Source: Desarmillaria ectypa | Taxonomy: Eukaryota > Basidiomycota > Agaricomycetes > Agaricales > Physalacriaceae | Length of the DNA stretch: 64,000 nt | Assembly: GCA_030407005.1 (NCBI GenBank) | Contig: JAUDYN010000013.1 | Span: forward strand, 186,001 to 250,000 | Reading direction: 5' to 3' | Part shown: in pieces, positions 45,926 through 57,730 of the stretch | How the letters are laid out: each line of letters starts with the position of its first letter | Numbering within the stretch: the stretch's first letter is position 1 | The notes under the pieces: model-generated | The model's input: the letters and a program-made list of their open reading frames with translations, nothing else | Told to the model about the DNA's origin: nothing | The model's database searches: none | Made by a program: the position numbers and the translations under genes

Positions 45926-48900
45926 ATTTTTGCTTCTCTGATTGAAGAGGTCCCGTGCCCTCTCATTCTGCCATCACGTTAACAACTAAGGCAGATGAAG
46001 CGGATGATGGCATTAACGCTAACCGTGGCTCAACACACTCTGTGCGGTACATTATATGATCCGTATACGTTGCAAAAGGAAAGCGGGAAAGCGGCATCGC
46101 CCTGTAATGAATGGAAGGACGACTGCCGTTTTGGAATTTCTGTACATATATGCCTCATCCTGATGCCAATAAAGGAAGATCAGGGCGACATATTTCGGCG
46201 TCGAAACGTGGTAAATTGAAAGATACCTGGGCTATCAAGCTAAAAAACGAAAGGGGCCGCTAAGCCAGCGTACTTAATATATATATATATCGCATCTGCG
46301 TTCCGTGATCCCAATTCCACGCAGTAGCGTTCCTGGATACGGACGGTAGAGCCGAGAACCAGACTCCTGTGGCAAATACTCTGTGTTCAGTTGTTCCGCA
46401 TGGGAAACGGGGGCCAACGGATACACGAATATTCATCGATACTGCTTCCAAAGCTTACTGGGGATTGACCATCTGATCATGATTCAGTTCTGACAAAGTC
46501 CAGTGACTCGATGAGAGTCTCAGGTGTCCAGATATGACGCGAAGAGGTAAGGAAAAACGGTGAGGGTCAGATGGAGGACGCAACTTTTTCGAGCCAAAAC
46601 GGTCTCGGGCACATAAGTCCGTGATCTTTGGGCCACAAGGACAGTAAGTCTTTCTGAAAGATTCCATGTTGCTATATGAAAAGTGAGCTTCAAGTTGATG
46701 AGAGCCAGCTGTTATCAAAGAGCCATATATCTGACCTCAGATTTTCATCACACAAATACGATACGTGGACCGGTCGCATCAATACCCACACGCGCGGATG
46801 ATGACGGCACAAAGGAGGAAGAGTGTGGGAAACATCCGGTCATCCCGTCCCGACCCTTCTCTTTAGGCTCAACCACTGAAGTGGAGCATCGTCTCGGGCC
46901 TTCTCTGCGCGGAAATAGAGAAATGAACCACATTACTATCTTATGTATACGTCTCCAGGGATTGGTACCTTCAACAGCAGCCATTAATGCTAACCAGACG
47001 CTGATTGCACCCGGCTGCCTAGTAACCTGTTAGTGAACACGTTAGCTACTTGCATGAAATATTAGCTGGAGAGATAATCACGGATAATATGGTACAGTAT
47101 AAAAGATAAAAGGATCACAAATGTCTGTTGAAATTGAAATGTAGGCGCACGGGGCGTTCACTGTTCACCGAGGAACTACCTGTGGCTCCACGTCTTCTTA
47201 AAGTTTCTTGAACCGAATGACGCGTCGGATCCATGTGAAGTGAATGTGATAAGATTTCACAAGCATTCTATACGGAGAAAACGCGTCCAACGCGTCTCAA
47301 GGAGCAACCATTGCTAGGGGCTGTAGGGCGTAAGTAGCGCAAAAAGACTTGTTTAAAAGGATAAACTTCTCCATAAAACCGAAACGTTTGATTTGAAAAA
47401 AAAACTCAAGTCAGAGATCTATCTCTTCCTATGCGTCCCCGGTTCGTACCATTCCTTGCAATATCAGACCGCTCATTGACACGAAGCTACTGCTATTTCA
47501 TCATGGACCCTTCATTCATATTGAAACCACGCAAGCACCCGAAAAGCACGCGGATGTGATTTCCCCCCGATATAATCATTCTTGCTAGAGCTTCGCGTGT
47601 AAGTGCCCAACGTAGTCACTGGAGGCGAGTTGTGATTATCTGTCAGTGCTAAACAAAAGCGAAAGAAGAATAACCAGAAGAAGTCCCAAATCTCCACAAC
47701 AAGGGGAGACACTCGTATATTTTTCTTCCGGCCTACCGGAAATGAGCGTATTTTGGAGAGCTTAGCACGTCGCCCGCAATTTAAGTCAGGAAGAACTTGG
47801 TCGGCAGCGGTCGTCGACCTGTCATAAAAAGCCTCAGTGTCGAAAACTCCGCCGATGTTAATTTCGGGTCTTTGAAGACAAAATCCCACACAAACGGAGT
47901 TGCGAACTAGCAGACCCATACTACACTACCAAGTTATGACTCTCCGGAAGGCTCTGATGATGAACGTTGACCGCTTGTAGTTCCGGTGGCAAGCTTTGTG
48001 TATTCAATAGTTTTTAGATTTTCTAAGAGATGCACATGGTCGATAAACATAGGAGAAGACGGAGTCGCCAAGAACGCGTCGAAGAGTCCGGGCCTATAAT
48101 ACATTGATTCTGAGCGTTTAAGTTTAGCTTTGTTCAGATTTCTGTTCCCCGAGGGTCCAAATGTATGCAAAAAGTTGCAACGAAGCTCCGGCTTAACGAC
48201 ACTCAATTGCCAGACTTCCCTCTGTATCCCTGTGATTTCGTCAGTATTCAAAAGATTTTAAGCATCAGGTGATGATGATAAGGCCAGAGAAGCCTTAGCT
48301 AAGCGTGAGAACTGGTCGCTCCTGCTGACATAAACTTTAAACTTTCCTTTTTCACCCCCACTATGACATGGTGCTCGGAAGATCTGTGGTAATTTTGCGA
48401 TTCACCTTCGTAGTTTTCACACACATGACTGACTCGAAACATACCACGCTGCTGAAGTAGCTTACTGGCACCTGTTCGTTTAACGGTTAGCATTCAAGCG
48501 CTGTCACCAGGTTCGAACATCTTTGCCACACCGTCGTGGCTAGTACTACAAACATATGATTCTAGTTATCCATGGGAGTGTAGACACATGAATCTCTAGG
48601 CAGAACTCTGGCAAGCTCGGATCGTTCGCATTCAGTTTCTTAGTTTCTTCATTTCTTCCCAGTTTGGAACAGTGCGAGCACTAAACGGGTCGACGTCATT
48701 TTGATCTCTGACGTTGCAAACCGAACAATATTGCGCCTCTTCGTGGAATGCTTGAAGAAGGATTCACTAATACTGGCGCTGTCGCGCTCGTTAATAGTGT
48801 GGCACCCGTCGAATTCGGTGCCAGTCCACCCGCACTCTCTGACTTGCGTTTGCTGCCAATTCCTAGCTTCCATGTTAATCCTTTTAGAAAATATTTCCAC

Positions 48901-49069
48901 ACTCGCCTCTAGTACCGGATCTTCTACTGTCTATGCATGCGGCTGCAACCCGAGGTACTCATGGCAAGGCTTGTTTTACTTCCCCCTTCTGGTAGACAGT
49001 CTACTTTAAAAAGGCTCGCGGATACAGCAAATCCCCAGCACCCCAAGCTACGGTTACTTCAGTCTAACG
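45926..49069. other. Long stretch without a supported gene
   Basis: Candidate frames at 46683-47033 (+), 46748-46984 (-), 47512-47919 (-), 47934-48251 (-) and 48649-48902 (-) have no recognised motif. The last hundred bases before 49070 include a TATA-like TTTAAAAAGG (about 49003-49012) and belong to the DUF1996 gene. Confidence 0.4.
46277..46290. repeat. AT dinucleotide microsatellite
   Basis: Seven AT units. Confidence 0.8.
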
Positions 49070-50789
49070 ATGCGCTCTCTGCTCTCTCTTCTCCTGGTTG
49101 CTGTCAGCGCCAATGCATGGTTCAGGCTCCCATGCACGCTGCCGCTCGTTCAAGGTTCTTTTCGCTCCGATGCTTTCTGTCGCGTTTACTTAACGACTAG
49201 CAGAGCGTCTCGACCCTATCGTCCAGCCCGGTTCGAGCCCCTCCCAACATGTCCACGTACGTACTTTCTGACGTTCTCTCCTGCTTGTGCCTCACACCGA
49301 CGCGTTTCAGACTGTACACGGCGGATCCAGTGAGTCCTGCACTTGTCCCGGGTGTTCAAACGGCTTACTTGCGTCCTCACTCCTAGATTTCGGGCCTTCC
49401 AGCACCTACCAAACTATGCGCCAGTCTCAGTGCACTTCATGCCAAGTGGGACAGGATCTCTCCAACTACTGTACGGTGTATAATGAGCGATCATCGTTTA
49501 ATATTGACACGAATTAACTAGGGTTCCCCAAGCTTTATTTCAGAGACCCAAAAACAGGACTATTTGAATCCGTTGCTAATGGCGGTACGTTTTAATCTCA
49601 CTTTCAGAATCGCGCTTACAAGAGCACAGGTCTCCTGATATACTACCAGAACCGCGGTACTATGGACGTCGCAAATGGCGGTCCGGGGCTCAAAGCCTTC
49701 CCAGAAGGATTCAGGATGATAACCGGAGACCCGAGGAAGCGTAGCTTCAAGTGCATTCAATTTTCGCTTCCATTGTGTTGCAACTCATTATCCCTTGCAG
49801 ATACCCTACTGGCTTGGGCACCCAAGCCGAACTCGCCGAACGTGCCATTGCTTGGATCTGCTTGCGTTACACGACGAGTAACCCAGACTATGGAGGTTGG
49901 ATTCCCTCATCATCCTTTTCCTCGGTGGCGTTGTTCCTGATGTCTGTGATTGACAGGGACCGGCGGATTTCCCCACACCGACTGCGAGGCTGGGTTCCAA
50001 TCTAGGCTGCATTTCCCTGCTTGCTGGGATGGCGTTGTCAGTATACATATCTCGCTTTTGCTTTTTCTCTTCCGAGCACTGACTCGGTTCACGACAGCAC
50101 GTGGACAGCTCTGACCACAAATCCCACGTCGCGTTCTTGTCCCAGCTCGACAATGGCAACTGCCCCTCTACGCACCCTATTGGTCTCATGAAGCTCTTCT
50201 ACGAGATTACGTGGAACATCCATGATTTCGCCGGAAGGTGGAGCGAGAGTGACGGATGGCCATTTGTTTATGTAGGCTTTTCTTCGTCTCTCATGATTTC
50301 CTTTCCCTGACACTTTATTTCCTAGGCTCATGGGTATGTTCAAACTCAGCATCCAAATAACACTACTTATTTACTGTAATCCGATATAGTGACCCGACAG
50401 GATACGGATGGCACGGCGACTTCCAGAACGGATGGGATGTCAAGTATGGTCTCCTTCTCCTTCTTTCCATTTCATTTCTCATCACGCCTCATTAAGTGCT
50501 CTCCAACGCGCGATCGACCAGTGCAACAACCCTGACAACGATACCATTAACGGTAAGAAAATTAGTGCTAGCCTCGAATATGGTGGATTCTCAATCGCTC
50601 AACCTAGGCGTCTTCACCGCTTGCCCGGTGTTCAATATCATCAGTGCTACTCAGGCTAATCAATGCAGAATCAAGCCTATAGTCAACGAGGTTACAGAGG
50701 GTAAGCTCACCAAGCTCCCTGGATGCAACCCGATCCAGAAAGGCCCTGGGGATGCGACCATCTATACCGATTCTCAGTGCCCATCCTGA
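49070..50789 (+). CDS. Secreted DUF1996 protein
   Basis: Fungal secreted protein family of unknown biochemical function (DUF1996), common in saprotrophs. Signal peptide MRSLLSLLLVAVSANAWFRL, then the family landmarks in order: LDPIVQPGSSPSQHVHTVHG, SSTYQTMRQSQCTSCQV, NYWFPKLYFRDPKTG, GLLIYYQNRG, GFRMITGDPRKR, AIAWICLRYTTSN, FPTDCEAGFQSRLHFPACW, DSSDHKSHVAFLSQLDNGNC, LFYEITWNIHDF and GYGWHGDFQNGWDV, followed by a Cys-containing C-terminus ending TDSQCPS. About nine short introns join in frame, and the stop is at 50787-50789. The His-rich start of the domain and the paired Cys residues are all present, so the gene looks intact. The length is about 370 residues. No additional WSC or carbohydrate-binding domain follows. 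A TATA-like element stands about 60 nt before the ATG. Confidence 0.85.
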
Positions 50790-52372
50790 TGCAGCCGTAG
50801 ATAAGCTATTAACAGTGTGTTTTATGTACGAATTCATGTAGATCGTGATGATTGTGATAGTATGTTTGAAATAAATGTTTCAAGTTTCTAGACACTTGCA
50901 CCTTACTTGGGTATTGGATGTTCGGACAAATGCAGCGCGGAAAGATGAGAGGCCGGCCCGTTCTAGTGGCGGTGCTCTGACGTCGAGTTAATTTCGGTCC
51001 ACGAGGGATCACTCTCGCATCGTGATTCCACGACTCTCTTGGATTCCTCTCCTTGATTCATTTCACCATATTTAATCTGTCTCCTTATAAGCGGAAAAGA
51101 GTCATAGAGCTTGGCTTTAAAGCCCTGTCATGGCTTTCTTGAGTACTTTCTCCTCCATTATCGCACTTTCTCTTCGTTTCCCTGCAGTCAAAAAGCCTTC
51201 CCTACTCTGGCCGCTAACGTTTGCCCTCTTGCGGTGAATATCAAGTCGGTATTGTCTAACCTTAGTCTGTGTCTTCTGTACAAAGAAACATAAATATGTC
51301 TGGTCAATATGGCGAGGATTACACGCCGCAAAAGCTATCATAGCATGGCGTACTTATTTCTGCAAGGAAGCTCTCAGAATAGAAACCATGAGAGCGTCTT
51401 GCCATCTCTGGTTACAGCAGCACACGCTGGTGAGAGTCTTTAAATGCTGTGGCGTTTTCAATTGACCTCGCTTAAAGACTCCGATCACTTGCATTTAAAA
51501 CATGTCGTGCAACTCTGGACCGTCACTACGGCAAGTTAATTATTCATTTATCACCTGAGCTCGGAGCAAACTCAATTCCAATCGATAATCATTGATGAGT
51601 TCGACCCGACCCCGACTCCCGCGCATGACTGTCCGCTTCATTTACGGCTTTATTCATTCGGCCTCTCTAACTGGCCCTCCGCCGAACATTCTTTTCGTCT
51701 GGACGTGCCTCCTCTTTATGCGTCTTCAAAAACTCAAAGGCTAACTACCGTATGATATCTCTGCGCGATATGTGGCGTCAACGTTCCTCGGGTGAATCTT
51801 ATTAACCTCCAAGGTATTTTCTCCATTATCCACTAGTCAGCTAATTACAATGGCAATTCTGAATCGAAGGGTGAGCTGCCATCCTCGGCATTTGCTTCCC
51901 CATTAGCAGACGTTGGAATGGCCAATCTCTAACGCTGGCGAGATCCTGTTGAAGCGACAACTTGAATAACACGGCGGCCGCATGATTCTACTTCATAGCA
52001 AGCTCTCGTTACCGGATTGTTTCTTTCCACACCGATAATCTACGCCAGCCGCTGTTAATGACCTGAGCGTTGACGGTTGGCCGGGCTCGTACCTCAGACA
52101 AAGGGTGCTGGGAGGGGATTCAAATCTAACTTGATGTCCACTGACAGATGATATCGGATAACGCAACTATCGCCGAGACCATCTCTATTGTCTATTTTAT
52201 TTACCTTAATGAAGGATTTCATGAGCACGTTATGATTGATTTTGATATATGGTTCCATGTGGACAGCATGGTAGGCGTGGGTAAAACCGGTCGCGACGGC
52301 ACAGCCGGTGTCCGGCAACTACGGACCGAAGTTCCCTAATATTTTCACAGTCATCGCGGTGCCTATAATACA
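50790..52372. other. Intergenic, no supported gene
   Basis: The frames at 51111-51341 and 52094-52339 have no recognisable content. An exon of the following TPR-like gene could lie here (for example near 51850), but I could not join one. Confidence 0.35.
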
Positions 52373-53266
52373 ATGTCCAGCGGCTGGAATTTCTTCGTTC
52401 AGGCTGAGAGGTCCCAAGCCCAAAGTGATATTGACAGGACCTTTGAATACTACCAGAAAGCTATCACGAAGGTCGTTAAAGATGAAAACATCACGATACA
52501 GATGCCAACACCCAGCAGCTCGATGCCTAATGATACCTTCCCAACTGAGACGTTAGGTGCAGCATGGAGGAAATTTATTGGGTTCTTCAAAGGCCCCGCG
52601 GTGGGATGGCCAAAGTTATATCATTGAGTATCTTTTTTTTCTGCGGGTTCCTTGTTGAAAACGGTATTGGACAGACAATTCGCCGAACGCGTACAAACTT
52701 CTCTATAGCTACCGTCCAAATTCCAACAGCGAGCACCTTCGTTTTCGCACTTACAAAGCCCAGCTCTACCTGAAGGGCATGCAAATCACCGCTGGGCTGA
52801 CGCTCGGGCTACTCGCTTGGGATGCGAAGGACAGACCCACCGCCATGAAACGTTACTGCGAAGCTCTAGATCTTGCTGCCACCCATCCACCGTACTTTAA
52901 CCTCGGCAATGCACGTGAGCCTTGGGACCGGTTCATCTGCAAGGACGTGGATGCGGCGCGAGACAATCTCGCTATCCTGTTCAAGAACGATCACGAGAAT
53001 GCGCAGCTGCTGAAGATGTTCGGTATCGAGGTCGGGGACACGAGGAAGGAGGTATTGGGTATAGGATACGTTCAGTATGAGGCGGATGGGAGGGTTACGT
53101 TTGAGAAGAACGTGGTAATCGCATCGGATGCGTGTGCGGCATGTGAGAAGCAGGACATGAAGTTACAAAATTGCTCGTTATACATATTTTGTAATATTTC
53201 GTACTCGTCTAATTTTCGTTATTTTCTTCAGATTGTGGACCCAAATGCCAGAGGGCCTATTGGAGG
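52373..53266 (+). CDS. TPR-like protein with a MYND-type zinc finger, possibly decaying
   Basis: A first open stretch (MSSGWNFFVQAERSQAQSD to KFIGFFKGPAVG) is followed, after an apparent intron ending near 52675, by helical repeat-like sequence (YKAQLYLKGMQITAGLTLG, AMKRYCEALDLAATHPPY, ARDNLAILFKNDHENAQLL) resembling TPRs. The C-terminal CAACEKQDMKLQNC, spliced near 53192 to YCGPKCQRAYW, has MYND spacing. The fourth zinc ligand, expected as Cys after NCSL, reads Tyr. The join across the first intron is out of phase with the only GT donor I see, so the gene may be frameshifted or the donor misplaced. No good end after AYW was found. MYND fingers mediate protein interaction. The N-terminus may be incomplete. 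Confidence 0.4.
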
Positions 53267-53825
53267 TGAGTTCACTTATTTTCTGTCTCGTTACTCGCTC
53301 TGACTGGCTATCAGAGTTTGCATTTCTGCTTAAGCTAGGCCTCGTCTTTTCAGATACGAGAATATACTTGTAACCAACTCATAGCGGCCATTTTTTGTTA
53401 TACCTCACATTTCAATGTGCCCAGCTTGTACTTATTTTTATCCCTCTGCAACCTCCTAATTTAATGGCGGTGCTCACAGATCTCTTGGGAGCAGCGACAT
53501 TGACAACGGACCCTTCGTGTTTCCTTGTCAGCGCTGGCGATTAATCGGGGCTGCAGTTTGACTTCCCTCATTACAACCACTATCTATGATGCGTTATGAA
53601 TCATACCTTCAAAAGATGAGAAGGTATGTGAGCACCCAGGTAAGCTTCGACACGTGTAAGCCTAAAATTATCCTCTCAATAACATTTTGCTTTCGTGGGA
53701 AGTACTTCCATTTTCTTCTAAAGTCCATTGGAGAAGTGACATCACCGAAACGTCATGCGCGCGACATCATTTGATTCATGATTAGAGTTCGCCTCCTTTC
53801 ATTCTATCTTTCGACCACGAAAATC

Positions 53826-54237
53826 ATGAGCGACGAATTTGGGCGAGCACATTTCAAAGATTCCCTCGTTGATGACTGTAAGCTGCTTTTCTCACCTTCG
53901 GGACAAAGGCACTCATTAGATTTACAACTAGCTGCCAGCTTTGACTTTGCGATGAAGAGCTACTCTCCTGAAGGAGACAGTATGCAGACCTCCTTTATTT
54001 TACTATGGACCCATTTCTCACTTGTTTCATACAGCCACATCTTCGGGGGGAATGGAGAGAGCCTCCAGAAGGCTTAGGGAAGATAAAGCTGAGAGAAGCA
54101 ATGTGGACACCAGCAAGACTGATGCGAAGAAAAATGTCAGGAAAACAGGTCTTGTCAACCAGTCTATAAATGATTTGAACCCGAAGGTCCAGATCCAGAA
54201 TGTGAAACAAGAGGTGGACAGGTCCAAGTCTTCTTGA
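53826..54237 (+). CDS. Small charged hypothetical protein, three exons
   Basis: Starting at MSDEFGRAHFKDSLVDD, two GT-AG introns (donor gtaagc after 53878, acceptor ttag before 53920; donor gtatgc, acceptor acag before 54036) keep the frame to TGA at 54235-54237, giving about 105 residues. After YLQLAASFDFAMKSYSPEGD the C-terminal half is strongly basic and polar (MERASRRLREDKAERSN, DAKKNVRKTG, VQNVKQEVD-like), suggesting a disordered or coiled segment. No signal peptide and no known domain. It ends 47 bp before a solo LTR and directly outside the CpG-erased block, while its own CpGs are retained. I do not recognise it. Confidence 0.45.
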
Positions 54238-54284
54238 GATTCATGCATTTTGTAATTGATAAAAATGCGTACTGTAATGTAAGA

Positions 54285-54484
54285 TGTTGGGATTTTGCTG
54301 GAAGGTTCTAGAAGGAGCAATCCAGCATCATGCTGAGAGTCAATGAGTAAGCATGAGAGGAGTAGAAAGTTGTAGTGTGAAGTAGTATAAATATGAGCTC
54401 TGTAGGAGCCATAGAATAATAACTTCTTTACATCTGGCTTTACTAGCCTGGAGTCTACCCTGTGTAACACCTAGGATTCAAACA
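54285..54484 (+). mobile_element. Solo LTR (Copia-type), 200 bp, TSD taaga, CpG-erased
   Basis: Starts TGTTGGGATTTTGCTGG and ends GGATTCAAACA, with the 5-bp duplication taaga on both sides (54280-54284 and 54485-54489). It is related to the inverted LTR at 28572-28788. All four CpGs of that copy that can be aligned are TpG or CpA here. Confidence 0.82.
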
Positions 54485-57065
54485 TAAGATTTATTGTAAA
54501 ATCTTGGACTTGGATGGTGGAGGACAAGACATGATTTCTAGAAGAACTTTAGAGATGCAGCTGACCTGGATATACCCAGCAGCATTTCTGATTCATTACA
54601 CATTTTTTGTGACAGTGCAGATTCATTGGTAATCTCAAACTCTGATAACTGAAAGTTCTCTTCTTCTCATATTCTGCTGTGACTTTGAACAACATTGTCA
54701 AAGGTGCTGACTCCATATAAGTGAAGCATGAACTGAACACACACAACCTCAAACACAACTCAGTAAATGGCAGTTCAAAGAGATTTACATAAACCTGGCT
54801 TCAAAGTTTGTACAGTATTTAGTTCATTTCAGGTAGCAATAAAACAAGGTTGTATGATTGTATATTACATGTGAGACAAATCTAAGATGCTATGTGTTTC
54901 TGAACACAATCTGACAGATACTAACAGACTGCCTAGTGCAGTTTCTGAAGTAATACTGTCTGCCTAGTTGCAGTTTTACTTGTTATATCACATAAGGAGT
55001 GACCAGGTCACTAAATACTATTCCAGGTGAGTCTAAGACTCAGCTTGAAGCTTTCAGCCACAAACTCATACTACTTGCTTGTAAGTGTTCCAGAGAGCCA
55101 AAAACCTGAACCCCTGCTCATTACATGGACAGTTTTTATATTATTCTACTTGTCTATGATTTTCAATCCTCTCTAGTTACTAATATAATTTTCTGACTGA
55201 GCTAGGTGAGTATGAGCCCATATTCTGACTACCAGGTCAATCAATCATTTCTTCTTTTAACTTCTGAGATTAGGTAGCCATACCTACTATAATGCTAAGC
55301 CTGATCTTGCAATGTGGACCTTCAGCCTATCAGGTAGAATACCTGATCTTCTATCTCAGCTACAGATCATCTTGTTTCAAGTCCCCTGGTGGAAATTTCT
55401 TATATTCATTATACTTGCTTACTTATTGTTGCCTACTGTAACCATGTAGTTATTTTATTGTAGTAATAAAATAATTTTTACATGTGATTTTCAAGAGTGT
55501 ATGCCAGGTGAGCATATTATGTTGAGCGCATTTTTCCTGCTCAGATTACTTTTGAGACAGTTTTTTAATTATTCCATGCCTGTAGGACCCATTGTTTATC
55601 TTGGAGAGCTTTAGGGGGATGCAGCATTTACATACAACTGCTGTTGTCCATACTATCCTAGGATCAATCTAGAAGGCTAGGATGGCAAATATATACTAGA
55701 GATCTCTTATCTTCTCTTTTTACTGTGAGCCTAATTTGGTTTTTCAGGCCACCTGATGATTCTCAGATATTCTTTTTTAGTCTGATTTATAAGGGCTCAT
55801 CTCATAACCAGCTATATGTGCATTGAGGGCCACATTCAAACATCAATCACTGATAGGCATGTAGGGTTGCCAAGCTGTCTCAGGCAGGTTTTCATTTTGC
55901 ATTTTGCATTTTAGTCTATTTAGCTCAAAAGTGTGCCTCCATCCTGGTGATAAAAATAGATCTTTTATAGTTTCTAGGCTGAAATGAGCATATTTTATTG
56001 TAGAAAACATTCTTTACATAGTATCCACTGTCATAAATATGTTTTCTTCCCACACAAAACCCCATAATGGTGGGACTTTCATATTTTTCCTGTAAGAGCT
56101 TTTATATAATAAAGTTTAATTGGCATTGAGAATACACCATATTATGGTGTTCAATATCCAGGCCTGATAGGGTCAGGAAACAATGAGTATTGATATGAGA
56201 TTAGTGTTAGGTATTTATCCACCAAAAAAAGGTTAAAAGCAATAACAAAAATATAAAACTAACCCACAAAAATCAATACTGACTCCTTGTGGCTGCTAGA
56301 TCAATGTCATATTCCACCAGTACTCTTGTATGATATCAGAGAGTGAACAAACTCCATTAAAACTTTTGAGTCTGAAGTGCAAAGGTCTCAGACTATGAGA
56401 GTATGACTCATTGACAGTGGCATATACTGTCAGCTTGAAATCCAAGTTGGCAATATATGGAGAAGGCACTGCATATCATTATTCCAGAGAAAAAATACAC
56501 TGGCTGATGTGTATGTAAGGTAATTTTGAGCAGGTATACTTTTGTCTCCTTAAGTGTACTACTTCTGATGGAATGATAGAATTTAGGGAGAACATCAGAT
56601 TTAAGTGATGATAATTTCTAAATTATCATGAAGCCAGATACTGTGTCACAAAATCTAATTATTAAAACTATGGCTAAGCACTTGAAAGGAAACAGCATCC
56701 CTTGTACTTCTCCTATTGTTACAGTGTACTGCACAAATGCACCTTATTTTTGGGGGAATACATGTGTTCTAATATCATGACCCTTCACTATCAACTAATC
56801 CTTATTCTGTGTCTGTCTATGAGAGCTGTAGGAAAGTTATATGCACTGAAGAAGGATTAAATTGTCCTGACTCCTTGGGCTCTGCTCTATACAGTGGTCT
56901 GGGAACCATCAATTGGTCTAATGGTCTTTACACTATATAATAGCTAAATCATGTATTATCCACCTTCAATGTGGTATGTACAGCTATTAAAGTACTCCAA
57001 TATCATTGCCATACTGGAGGCAGTGCTAAAAATAGGTCTATAACATGGGATGGAGCATGCCTTAG
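54285..57065. other. CpG-erased block of transposon-derived DNA
   Basis: Reading every line, I find a single CG dinucleotide (55527-55528, in gagcgca) over about 2.8 kb, while both flanks have normal CG frequency. TG and CA are abundant, and no long open frame exists on either strand. The block contains a solo LTR and most of a TIR-bounded element. This is the footprint of CpG-targeted C-to-T change on methylated repeats. Confidence 0.85.
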
Positions 57066-57120
57066 AGCCGATTTGTGTTATGCAAAATGAAAACCTACCT
57101 GAGACAGCTCGGCAACCTTA
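55862..57120. mobile_element. TIR-bounded DNA element (about 1.26 kb), non-autonomous or decayed
   Basis: The left end 55862-55902 (GGTTGCCAAGCTGTCTCAGG then C/T-AGGTTTTCATTTTGCAT) and the right end 57080-57120 are inverted copies differing at only three or four positions. No transposase frame is visible inside and no convincing target duplication flanks the ends. The TIR start resembles hAT-type ends, but that assignment is a guess. Confidence 0.6.
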
Positions 57121-57730
57121 AATGGGACTGTCCATTATACCTTTCAAGAATTTAGTATCAAATGGAACAGTGGAAAGCTTATTATCAAGATGGTGTCTCC
57201 AGACCATCTCTAAATCATTGGAAATGGATCTGTAGAATTCTTGTGAATATGTAGGTTATCAGACAGCTACTTACTCTATCTAGTGGCACGGAACTAATGT
57301 CATAATAGGGTTAATGTATCTCCATATCCAAAAGATGGCATAAACATGTTTTTCTGGCACATTTCATATCCTCAAAACAGCTTTAACCTTTTTTTGGTCA
57401 CCTAGCAATTTGACGGCAAGTAAACAATATCGAAGTCCTTCTCTCTGCTAATCTGATCCCATCTCACCTGACTTGATTCGCCATTAACAAGGGTCATTCT
57501 TGATAATATCCGCGATCCTTCTCAAACACTTAAATACCCTCAGGTCGCAACCATTGTCACTCATTCTGCCCTTCCCTCCTCCCCTGTATAGAGCCGTCGA
57601 GTTGGTACTAGTTATTACGAAATTCACACAAAAGGTTTCTATCCGTACAGGATTGTGAATAACACAAACTCGCTTGCCTGATTGTATTCAGGGTATTTCT
57701 ATCTTGTGTCTCCCAGCATCTAGTTGTGCT
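57121..57730. other. Spacer and former promoter of the F-box pseudogene
   Basis: CG dinucleotides reappear here. No gene recognised. Confidence 0.35.

Noticed and set aside
54490..55860. Attempt to read retroelement pol or gag in the CpG-erased block
   Set aside because: No stretch on either strand shows recognisable motifs. The solo LTR has target duplications on both sides, so the adjacent DNA is not its internal region.
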